Source: Desulfurobacteriaceae bacterium
GTDB taxonomy: Bacteria > Aquificota > Aquificia > Desulfurobacteriales > Desulfurobacteriaceae
NCBI GenBank assembly: GCA_027064485.1
Contig: JAMOPR010000267.1
Coordinates: 1-7,011, forward strand
Direction of reading: 5' to 3'
DNA length: 7,011 bases
Within the stretch, counting starts at the first letter, position 1; each line of letters opens with the position of its first letter. Positions 1-5,531 of this stretch are shown piece after piece. The notes under the pieces were generated by a model, which was not told the origin of the DNA, ran no database searches, and was given only the letters and a program-made list of their open reading frames with translations. Made by a program: the position numbers and the translations under genes.

Positions 1-73
1 TTTTACTTGTTTCTAAGGCTGCATATAAACCAGCTCCTCCTGCACCTATTATGAGAATATCAAATTGAAGCAT
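1..73 (-). CDS. FAD-binding flavoprotein, N-terminal fragment (succinate dehydrogenase/fumarate reductase-like)
   Basis: This is the first 24 codons of a leftward gene that runs off the left edge, starting at ATG 73-71. The visible protein begins MLQFDILIIGAGGAG, then LYAALETSK. This is a beta-alpha-beta dinucleotide-binding fold with a GxGxxG-type glycine motif, as at the start of FAD flavoproteins. A strong AAGGAGG ribosome-binding site sits at 84-78, four bases before the start. The first 20 residues match the divergent sdhA product at 16 positions, so it is most likely another member of the succinate dehydrogenase/fumarate reductase/L-aspartate oxidase family. The substrate-binding region lies outside the window. 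Alternatives are L-aspartate oxidase (NadB), a second fumarate reductase flavoprotein, or a more distant FAD oxidoreductase. Confidence 0.8.
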   Translation of the reverse strand, partial: MLQFDILIIGAGGAGLYAALETSK

Positions 74-94
74 TTTCCCTCCTTGAGGCTGTTC

Positions 95-124
95 TTGATA
101 GCTGGAATGATAGCATAAGATAGC
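95..124. repeat. Three GATAGC direct repeats in the divergent spacer (possible operator)
   Basis: GATAGC occurs at 97-102, 109-114 and 119-124. The first two copies are extended to TGATAGC. Copy starts are 12 and 10 bases apart, close to one helical turn. On the minus strand the copies read GCTATC and overlap the candidate -10 elements of the leftward flavoprotein gene. The repeats are seen directly; a role as a regulator-binding site is inference. No specific regulator family can be named from this motif. Confidence 0.4.
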
Positions 125-146
125 GTGATTTTTAAAAAAATGTAAA
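107..146 (-). promoter_or_regulatory. Candidate promoter(s) for the leftward flavoprotein gene
   Basis: Read on the minus strand, TGCTATCAT at 115-107 resembles an extended -10 box (TGn plus TATCAT, 5 of 6 to TATAAT). It would place a transcript start near position 100 and a leader of about 27 bases. An overlapping alternative is TTTACA at 146-141, an 18-base spacer and TATCTT at 122-117. Both lie in the only long non-coding gap between the divergent genes. This is motif matching only, and the AT-rich background makes chance matches likely. Confidence 0.35.
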
Positions 147-159
147 AATTTTGTAAAAT
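131..159 (+). promoter_or_regulatory. Candidate promoter for the sdhA-sdhB-CCG operon
   Basis: TTTAAA at 131-136 (4 of 6 to TTGACA), a 17-base spacer and TAAAAT at 154-159 (5 of 6 to TATAAT) give a sigma-70-like arrangement. It implies a start near 166 and a leader of about 39 bases before the ATG at 205. The region is so A/T-rich that other registers are possible. It is favoured because spacing is ideal and it is the only gap upstream of the operon. Confidence 0.35.
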
Positions 160-169
160 TTTGTTAAAG
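134..169. repeat. Phased A/T-tract repeats, possible curved DNA or UP-like element
   Basis: After an A7 run at 134-140 there are three related units: TGTAAAAATTT at 141-151, TGTAAAATTT at 152-161 and TGTTAAAG at 162-169. They start 11 and 10 bases apart. A-tracts repeating at the helical period are known to bend DNA. Whether this acts as a curved promoter region, an UP-like element or a repressor site cannot be decided from sequence. Confidence 0.4.
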
Positions 170-191
170 GGCTTGTTTTTCTTTAATTTTT

Positions 192-198
192 GGAGGAG
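192..198 (+). promoter_or_regulatory. Ribosome-binding site that sets the sdhA start
   Basis: GGAGGAG at 192-198 lies six bases before ATG 205-207. The reading frame is also open from a TTG at 190. That TTG would place the Shine-Dalgarno sequence inside the coding region and add five residues (MEESD) before the FAD-binding strand, so ATG 205 is preferred. Confidence 0.85.
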
Positions 199-204
199 TC
201 TGAT

Positions 205-1899
205 ATGCTGGATTACGATATTTTGATAGTTGGCGGTGGTGGTGCGGGTTTATATGCTGCGCTGTGGGCAGCAGAAAATACGATTCTTAAAGTTGCCGTT
301 ATGACTAAAGTTTATCCGACTCGTTCTCATACAGGTGCTGCTGAAGGTGGTATTAACGCTGTTTTGACCCATTCGGTAGGAGATAGTCCTGATGCGCACG
401 CTTACGATACAGTAAAAGGTAGTGATTTTTTAGCAGACCAAGATGCTGTTGATATTATGTGCAAAATGGGGGCGGCAGTTATTTACGATATCGCCCACAG
501 GGGTGTTCCGTTTTCGAGACGTCCAGATGGAAGGATTGCACAGAGACCGTTCGGCGGCGCTTCTTTTCCAAGAACTTGCTATGCTGCTGATAAAACGGGA
601 TTTTATATACTTCAAACCCTTTATGAGCAATGTTTAAAGAATAATGTAACGTTTCTAAATGAATGGTTTCTTCTTTCTCTGATTCATAATGGAGAAAGAA
701 TAGAAGGCGTTACTGCTTGGAACATAAAAAGTGGTGGAGTTTATTTGATAAAGACGAAGGCGGTAATTTTGGCAACGGGTGGTCATGCGAGAGTTTACTG
801 GAACAGGTCTTCTAATGCTTTGGGCAATACGGGTGATGGAACGGCTGCTGCTTTAAGAGCGGGATTGCCGTTGAAAGATATGGAGTTTATTCAATTTCAT
901 CCAACTGGTTTGGCAAAAACAGGAATTCTTGTAACCGAAGGTGCAAGGGGGGAAGGAGGATACTTGAGGAATAAATATGGAGAACGTTTTATGAAACGTT
1001 ACGCGCCTGAAAAGATGGAACTTGCGCCGAGAGATATTGTGGCGCGGGCAATACAGACAGAGATAAACGAGGGTAAAGGTTGTGGAGAAAAAGGAGATTA
1101 CGTTTGCCTTGACCTTACCCATTTAGGTGAGGAGAGAATAAACGAAAGGCTTCCACAGACGAGAGAGCATGCAATTTTGTATGAAGGTGTTGACCCTGTA
1201 AAAGAGCCTATACCTATTGCACCGACTGCTCACTATTCTATGGGTGGAATAGATACTGATAAGATGGGAAGAACTGAGATAAAAGGACTTTATGCAGCAG
1301 GGGAATGTGCCTGCATTTCTGTTCATGGCGCTAACAGGTTGGGTGGTAATTCTTTGCTTGACATTTTAGTTTTTGGGAGGTTGGCAGCTTTAGAGGCTGT
1401 AAAGTATGCGGATGAAGCTCCGGAAACCAATCCATCTTTAGCGGTTCAGAAAGATGATGAAAGAAGGATAATTGAGCTAATGGAAAATGACGGTAAGGAA
1501 AAATTAGCCGATTTAAGGAAAGAGCTTGGCAAAGTGATGATGAACCATTTCGGCGTTTTTAGAGAAGAATCTTCTATGAAAGAAGGATTGCAGAAACTTT
1601 ATGAGATTAAGGAAAGGGCTAAGCACGTTAGAGTTTACGATACAGGTAAAAGGTTTAACACCGACCTTATTTCTGTTCTTGAATTTTTGAATCTTGTTGA
1701 GTTGTCTATACCTATTGCTTTACCTGCAATAGAGAGAAAAGAGAGCCGCGGGGCGCATGCAAGGACAGATTATCCGGAAAGGGACGATAAGAATTTTCTT
1801 AAGCATTCCGTTGTTAGAAAGAATGAGAATGGAGATTTGACTTTAGGTTGGAAGCCGGTAAAGATAACGAAGTTTCCGCCGGAGGAAAGGAAGTATTAA
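205..1899 (+). CDS. sdhA: Succinate dehydrogenase/fumarate reductase flavoprotein subunit
   Basis: The catalytic subunit interconverts succinate and fumarate and has 564 residues, close to the family length. Visible motifs: FAD dinucleotide-binding GGGGAGLYAA at 10-19; RSHTGAAEGG around 40-49, whose His42 matches the covalent FAD-histidine site; QFHPTG at 230-235 (His232); EGARGEGG at 245-252; PRDIVARA at 275-282, with Arg276 aligning with the proton-shuttle arginine; TAHYSMGGI at 341-349 (His343); and HGANRLGGNSLLD at 374-386. The C-terminus (GWKP...FPPEERKY) is typical of SdhA. There is no Tat or Sec signal, so the protein should face the cytoplasm, unlike periplasmic MfrA-type fumarate reductases. 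It is followed 13 bases later by sdhB. Direction in vivo cannot be told from sequence; if the host uses the reductive TCA cycle, fumarate reduction is likely. Confidence 0.95.
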   Translation: MLDYDILIVGGGGAGLYAALWAAENTILKVAVMTKVYPTRSHTGAAEGGINAVLTHSVGDSPDAHAYDTVKGSDFLADQDAVDIMCKMGAAVIYDIAHRGVPFSRRPDGRIAQRPFGGASFPRTCYAADKTGFYILQTLYEQCLKNNVTFLNEWFLLSLIHNGERIEGVTAWNIKSGGVYLIKTKAVILATGGHARVYWNRSSNALGNTGDGTAAALRAGLPLKDMEFIQFHPTGLAKTGILVTEGARGEGGYLRNKYGERFMKRYAPEKMELAPRDIVARAIQTEINEGKGCGEKGDYVCLDLTHLGEERINERLPQTREHAILYEGVDPVKEPIPIAPTAHYSMGGIDTDKMGRTEIKGLYAAGECACISVHGANRLGGNSLLDILVFGRLAALEAVKYADEAPETNPSLAVQKDDERRIIELMENDGKEKLADLRKELGKVMMNHFGVFREESSMKEGLQKLYEIKERAKHVRVYDTGKRFNTDLISVLEFLNLVELSIPIALPAIERKESRGAHARTDYPERDDKNFLKHSVVRKNENGDLTLGWKPVKITKFPPEERKY

Positions 1900-1912
1900 T
1901 CTGGAGGATTTT

Positions 1913-3031
1913 ATGGAAACGGTGACATTAAAGATTTTTAGATACGACCCGGATAAAGATAACGTTCCTTACTATAAAGATTACGAAGTTCCCGTAGAAG
2001 GAACGCTTTTAAATGCGCTTTTATACATAAAAGATAATCTTGACCCAACACTTTCTTTCAGAGCGTTTTGTAGGAGTGAAGTTTGCGGTTCCTGTGCTGT
2101 AAGAGTCAACGGGAAAACGAAACTGGCGTGTAAAACGCCTATGAGGGAACTTTATGAAATCTGGAAAGGGAAGCCTTTAAAAGTGGAACCTTTAAATCAT
2201 ATGAAAGTGATTAAAGATTTGGTTACCGATATTGATGAACCTGTAGAAAAGATGAAAACTTTAATGCCTTGGCTTGTTCCTGACCCTTCTGTTGTTCCTT
2301 CAGACCCGATGCATGAGAGCATTATCTATCCTGAAGAGATGGAGCTTTATAAAGACCAGATTCACTGTATGCTCTGTTTTTCATGCTATTCTGCCTGCGA
2401 AGCTGTGGAAGATAACGAGAGATATAGAGGACCTTTTGCGTTTTCAAGGGCTTACAGGTTTCAGGTTGACAGAAGGGATATAGAGACAGCTAAAGATAGA
2501 AGAATCAGATACGCCATTTCTGGCGGTTTGTGGAGTTGTGTTCAGTGTCAGAAGTGCCTCCACGTTTGTCCTAAAGGAGTTAAACCTGCCGAAGATATTC
2601 AGAATTTGCGTAGGCGTTCGATTAGAAAAGGCTTTACCGATAAGCCGGGAGCTAAAAAACTCAAACATTATGTTGATTGGATATATGCAACCGGGCAGAT
2701 AAATAGGCTTTATCTGCCTGCAGAAGTTTATGGGGATAGCGAAGCTGTTGAGGTATTAAAGTCTGCTTATAAAAGTATGGGAGCTGAAGTATGGGAGGTT
2801 CCAAAGCCTGTTAAGGGTTTGCTAAAGTTTAGGGACACTTACCTTGAAGTGTTGTCTAAATCGGAAGAAAAGGCGATGAATATAGATTTTTCGCATGTTA
2901 GAGAAATAGACAGGCTTGTAAGCGATTTCTTTAAGGCTGATGTATGCACTATTCTTGATAGGGCTTTGTCGAAGTCTTACGAGTCTAAGGGTTTGGTTGA
3001 TAGATTGAAGAGCCTTTTGGGAGGGAATTAA
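1913..3031 (+). CDS. sdhB: Succinate dehydrogenase/fumarate reductase iron-sulfur subunit, extended, with a predicted extra [4Fe-4S] ligand
   Basis: This electron-transfer subunit passes electrons between the flavoprotein and the partner subunit. The N-terminal ferredoxin domain has [2Fe-2S] ligands Cys53, 58, 61 and 73 (C-x4-C-x2-C-x11-C). The second domain has Cys152, 155, 158 and 162, then Cys209, 212, 215 and 219. Classical SdhB has C-x5-C-x3-CP in the second set and builds a [3Fe-4S] cluster. Here the extra Cys212 gives C-x2-C-x2-C-x3-CP, predicting two [4Fe-4S] clusters, as reported for archaeal type E complex II. Length is 372 residues against about 240 for classical SdhB; residues from about 240 onward form an extension with only one Cys (345) and no recognised domain. 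A GGAGG site at 1903-1907 supports the ATG. The stop overlaps the next start by one base (TAATG). Confidence 0.93.
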   Translation: METVTLKIFRYDPDKDNVPYYKDYEVPVEGTLLNALLYIKDNLDPTLSFRAFCRSEVCGSCAVRVNGKTKLACKTPMRELYEIWKGKPLKVEPLNHMKVIKDLVTDIDEPVEKMKTLMPWLVPDPSVVPSDPMHESIIYPEEMELYKDQIHCMLCFSCYSACEAVEDNERYRGPFAFSRAYRFQVDRRDIETAKDRRIRYAISGGLWSCVQCQKCLHVCPKGVKPAEDIQNLRRRSIRKGFTDKPGAKKLKHYVDWIYATGQINRLYLPAEVYGDSEAVEVLKSAYKSMGAEVWEVPKPVKGLLKFRDTYLEVLSKSEEKAMNIDFSHVREIDRLVSDFFKADVCTILDRALSKSYESKGLVDRLKSLLGGN

Positions 3032-3873
3032 TGAAAATCGGTTTTTACCAAGGTTGCTGTTTCCAAGGACAGGATGCTCACATGTTTGATACTATGAGGA
3101 AAGTTTTTGAGAAGTTGGGGGTGGAACTTGAACTTTTAGAAGAAACTACTTGCTGTGGCGGGAATACGATAGAGGAGGAAGAGAGAGAACTTTCTTATGC
3201 TATAAACCTGAGAAATATTGCTCTTTCGGAAGCCAAAGGTCTTGATATGTTGATATCCTGTAATACCTGCTATATGGTTATAGCGAAAGCCAAGTTGGCT
3301 GCTGATAAGAATAAAAAATTGAAAGAGAAGATGAATAGATTGCTTAAAGCTGAAGGACTTGAGTATAAGGGAAGCGCTAAGATTTATCACTTACTCGATT
3401 TTTTGAGAGATGTTGTAGGGTATGAAAAAATAAGAGAAGCAGTTGTAAATCCCTTAACGGGTGTTAAAGTTGTTCCTTACTACGGTTGTCACGTTCTTTA
3501 TCCTAAAGAGATTGCAGTTGATAACAGTGATAATCCTTCTTCTCTTGAAGAAATTTTAAAGGCTTTGGGGGCGGAAGTAGTAAGTGATTACGAGTGTAAA
3601 GATGTTTGTTGCGGTTACCACTCTTTTTATACGGATAAAAACATGACTTTACGCAAGCTTGATAGAATTTTAAATAGTGTTAAGGAAGTTAGTGGCGATA
3701 TTATTGCCACGCCATGCCCGTTGTGTTTTAAGGCTTTCGACATATACCAGGCGAAGATGGAGTCACCGCCGAATGTTCCGTCGGCGTTTTTAACTGAGCT
3801 TATGGCTTACGCTTTTGGGCTTAGTAGAGAGGAAAGCGGTCTGAAATACCATTTGATTAAAGTTCCCGTTTAG
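3031..3873 (+). CDS. CCG-domain protein, heterodisulfide reductase subunit B / SdhE-like third subunit of the complex
   Basis: A 280-residue protein with two cysteine-rich CCG domains, the family of HdrB, type E complex II SdhE, and the C-terminal half of thiol:fumarate reductase TfrB. Domain 1 uses Cys9/10, Cys41-Cys42-Gly and Cys77-x2-Cys80. Domain 2 uses Cys153, Cys193-Cys194-Gly and Cys229-x2-Cys232. Both sets are complete, and in both 34 residues separate CC from CxxC. HdrB CCG domains hold noncubane [4Fe-4S] clusters, so a redox role is likely. There is no hydrophobic anchor; any membrane contact would be peripheral. The start overlaps the sdhB stop by one base with GGGAGGG upstream (3019-3025), implying translational coupling. 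The partner could be a quinone, a thiol/disulfide or another soluble carrier. It is unrelated to the flavinylation factor also called SdhE, so no symbol is given. Confidence 0.9.
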   Translation: MKIGFYQGCCFQGQDAHMFDTMRKVFEKLGVELELLEETTCCGGNTIEEEERELSYAINLRNIALSEAKGLDMLISCNTCYMVIAKAKLAADKNKKLKEKMNRLLKAEGLEYKGSAKIYHLLDFLRDVVGYEKIREAVVNPLTGVKVVPYYGCHVLYPKEIAVDNSDNPSSLEEILKALGAEVVSDYECKDVCCGYHSFYTDKNMTLRKLDRILNSVKEVSGDIIATPCPLCFKAFDIYQAKMESPPNVPSAFLTELMAYAFGLSREESGLKYHLIKVPV

Positions 3874-3917
3874 AAAAAATTCGGTGGCGGGAGCCACCGA
3901 AGAAGTTATACGGGAAC
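3862..3917. repeat. Outer 8-bp inverted repeat spanning the two convergent gene ends
   Basis: GTTCCCGT at 3862-3869 is exactly complementary to ACGGGAAC at 3910-3917. The arms flank the terminator hairpin almost concentrically (centres 3889.5 and 3890.5). Both arms are coding: each converging gene ends in Val-Pro-Val, and the last 15 bases of the two genes agree at 12 positions. The repeat may be a by-product of this similarity or may add a second stem to the terminator. Confidence 0.6.
3874..3901 (-). terminator. Intrinsic terminator of the leftward trmI-exbB-xth-dapD operon
   Basis: TTCGGTGGC (3880-3888) and GCCACCGAA (3893-3901) form a perfect 9-bp stem with a four-base loop. Read leftward, the stem is followed directly by six T residues (complement of A 3874-3879), the classic rho-independent layout, five bases after the dapD stop. 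Read rightward the hairpin has no T-tract (it is followed by GAAGTTAT), so it should stop the rightward operon poorly, if at all. The U-tract abuts the stop codon of the convergent gene. Confidence 0.9.
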
Positions 3918-4724
3918 GTTAAATTCTCTTAATACTTCGTTTAATGATGTTTTTTTGTCTGTTGATTCTTTTCTTTTACCGATAATGAGAGCACAGGGAA
4001 TGTGGTATTCTCCGGCTGGAAACTTCTTGACTCTTGTTCCGGGAATTACAACGCTTCTTGCGGGAATTCTGCCTTTGTATTCAACAGGTTCGTCGCCGGT
4101 AACGTCAATGATTTTAGTTGATGCTGTAATTACAACGCCAGCACCTAAAACGGCTTCTTCTTCTATTATTGCGCCTTCAACGATGATACATCTTGAACCG
4201 ATGAAACAGTTATCTTCTATTATTACAGGTCTTGCATTTGGTGGTTCTAAAACGCCGCCTATTCCTACGCCGCCTGAAAGGTGAACGTTTCTGCCTATCT
4301 GTGCACAGGAGCCGACAGTTGCCCACGTATCAACCATTGTTCCAGAACCCACGTAAGCACCAATGTTAACGTAGGAAGGCATCAAAATGGCACCAGGTTC
4401 TATGAAAGAACCGTATCTTGCAGTTGCAGGTGGAACGACTCTTACGCCTAATTTCTCCCAATTTTTCTTTAAAGGGATTTTGTCATAATATTCAAAAGGT
4501 CCCACTTCCATCACCTTCATTTCGGAAATGGGGAAGAAAAGTAAAATAGCTTTCTTTACCCATTCGTTTACTTTCCAATTTCCTACGGAGATTTTTTCTG
4601 CAACTCTTAACTTTCCTTTGTCTATTAAATCTACGGTTTCTCTGACAGCTTCTTGATACTCTCTTTCTTTAAGAAGTTCTCTGTTTTCCCAAGCTTCTTC
4701 TATGAGTTTTTTAAGGCTTTCCAT
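3906..4724 (-). CDS. dapD: 2,3,4,5-tetrahydropyridine-2,6-dicarboxylate N-succinyltransferase
   Basis: It transfers succinyl from succinyl-CoA to tetrahydrodipicolinate in the succinylase branch of diaminopimelate/lysine synthesis, in the cytoplasm. Length (272 residues) matches E. coli DapD (274). Residues 1-90 form the helical N-terminal region with the family stretch RVAEKI (40-45). Residues about 95-230 are a left-handed beta-helix of hexapeptide repeats, with near-invariant family blocks RVVPPA (95-100), LMPSYVNIGAYV (114-125), MVDTWATVGSCAQIG (130-144), HLSGGVGIGGVLEP (148-161) and EDNCFIG (170-176). The C-terminus closes with LNEVLREF. AAGGAGG at 4739-4733, eight bases upstream, supports the start. 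It is the last gene of the leftward run, 27 bases after xth, and is followed by the terminator. No acetyltransferase-type (DapH) features were seen. Confidence 0.96.
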   Translation of the reverse strand: MESLKKLIEEAWENRELLKEREYQEAVRETVDLIDKGKLRVAEKISVGNWKVNEWVKKAILLFFPISEMKVMEVGPFEYYDKIPLKKNWEKLGVRVVPPATARYGSFIEPGAILMPSYVNIGAYVGSGTMVDTWATVGSCAQIGRNVHLSGGVGIGGVLEPPNARPVIIEDNCFIGSRCIIVEGAIIEEEAVLGAGVVITASTKIIDVTGDEPVEYKGRIPARSVVIPGTRVKKFPAGEYHIPCALIIGKRKESTDKKTSLNEVLREFNVPV

Positions 4725-4739
4725 CCGTTTAACCTCCTT

Positions 4740-4757
4740 GATTTATATGATTTATAT
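4740..4757. repeat. Two tandem copies of GATTTATAT between xth and dapD
   Basis: GATTTATAT is repeated exactly at 4740-4748 and 4749-4757. The second copy overlaps the xth stop codon region (4752-4754). It sits just upstream of the dapD ribosome-binding site and makes the leader locally AU-rich, which may keep the site unstructured. It may equally be replication slippage without function. Confidence 0.6.
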
Positions 4758-5531
4758 GTTAAACATTGCCCATACTGGGGCATGGTCAGACGGTAACATG
4801 CCTTTCTTTTTCTTCCTTGCATTAATATCTACATCTACCTGAACTGCTTTTTTAAGTAACGGTTTCGTTACTAATATGTAATCTATCCTTAGCCCTCTGT
4901 TCTGGCTGAATGCTCCTGTTTCTATGTCCCACCATGTATACTGGATTCTGTCGGGATGTTTTTCTCTGAATAGGTCGTAAAGTCCAAAAGAGAGTAGGTC
5001 TTCAAAGGCTTCTCTTTCATCGTCCATAAAACCGGGGCGGTCTTTCCAGATAATTGGGTCAAAGACGTCTCTTTCGTCCCTTGCTACGTTCATGTCTCCT
5101 ACAACGCACAAGGGTTCATCGGGTGAAAAGTTTTCCTGAAGAAAGAGTTTTAACCTTGCAAAGAAGTAAATTTTAAATGCGTGCCTTTCCGTTCCCTTTT
5201 CGCCGCCACGTGGTGCGTAAACGTTAACTATGGATAGTTGGGGTAGTTTTACTGTAATAACTCTTTTTTCGTCGTCTTCGTCGTCTCCCCAACCTTTGAT
5301 TACTTTTACTGCCTTTTCTTTTGAACAGGTAGCAACGCCGTTGTAGGCTTTTTGACCGTGAAAATAAACGTAGTAGCCTGAATTTTCAAATTCAGATTTG
5401 GGAAATAGATGGTCTTCAACTTTCGTTTCCTGCATTGATAGAACGTCCGTTTCCGTTTCTTTTAACCAGTCTAATACGTAGCTTAGTCTTGCTCTGATTG
5501 AGTTTACGTTCCAAGTTGCTACTTTAATCAT
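4752..5531 (-). CDS. xth: Exodeoxyribonuclease III / AP endonuclease
   Basis: A base-excision repair enzyme that cleaves at abasic sites and removes nucleotides or 3' blocks from duplex DNA, in the cytoplasm. The 259 residues form one endonuclease/exonuclease/phosphatase domain. Catalytic and metal-binding positions are visible: Asn8 in TWNVNSIRAR, Glu35 in QETK, Tyr105 in NVYAPRG, Asp146 and Asn148 in VGDMNVA, Asp217 in LRIDYIL, and Asp249-His250 in LPSDHAPVWA. These line up with E. coli ExoIII (268 residues) at N7, E34, Y109, D151, N153, D229, D258 and H259. The acidic GDDEDDEKR at 82-90 corresponds to GDDEEAQRR in ExoIII and is normal. The ATG overlaps the exbB stop (ATGA, 5531-5528), with AAGGA inside the end of exbB, so translation is probably coupled. 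Confidence 0.95.
   Translation of the reverse strand: MIKVATWNVNSIRARLSYVLDWLKETETDVLSMQETKVEDHLFPKSEFENSGYYVYFHGQKAYNGVATCSKEKAVKVIKGWGDDEDDEKRVITVKLPQLSIVNVYAPRGGEKGTERHAFKIYFFARLKLFLQENFSPDEPLCVVGDMNVARDERDVFDPIIWKDRPGFMDDEREAFEDLLSFGLYDLFREKHPDRIQYTWWDIETGAFSQNRGLRIDYILVTKPLLKKAVQVDVDINARKKKKGMLPSDHAPVWAMFNI

Noticed and set aside
190..204. TTG at 190 as the start of sdhA
   Set aside because: It lies just before the GGAGGAG ribosome-binding site and would put that site inside the gene; ATG 205 has ideal spacing and a normal FAD-fold N-terminus.
430..1326. Open frames on the minus strand inside sdhA (430-630, 853-1122, 1123-1326)
   Set aside because: Their translations are low-complexity mixtures without family motifs, and the opposite strand carries the full set of SdhA active-site motifs; they are shadow frames.
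1899..1913. Frameshift or missing anchor gene between sdhA and sdhB
   Set aside because: The 13-base gap contains only a GGAGG ribosome-binding site; both genes are intact.
3955..4284. 109-codon rightward frame inside dapD
   Set aside because: It is the complement of the hexapeptide-repeat region of dapD; no recognisable motif and no promoter or ribosome-binding site.
5268..5288. GACGA-type short repeat encoding an acidic patch in xth
   Set aside because: The same position in E. coli ExoIII is also acidic (GDDEE), so it is an ordinary family feature, not an insertion.
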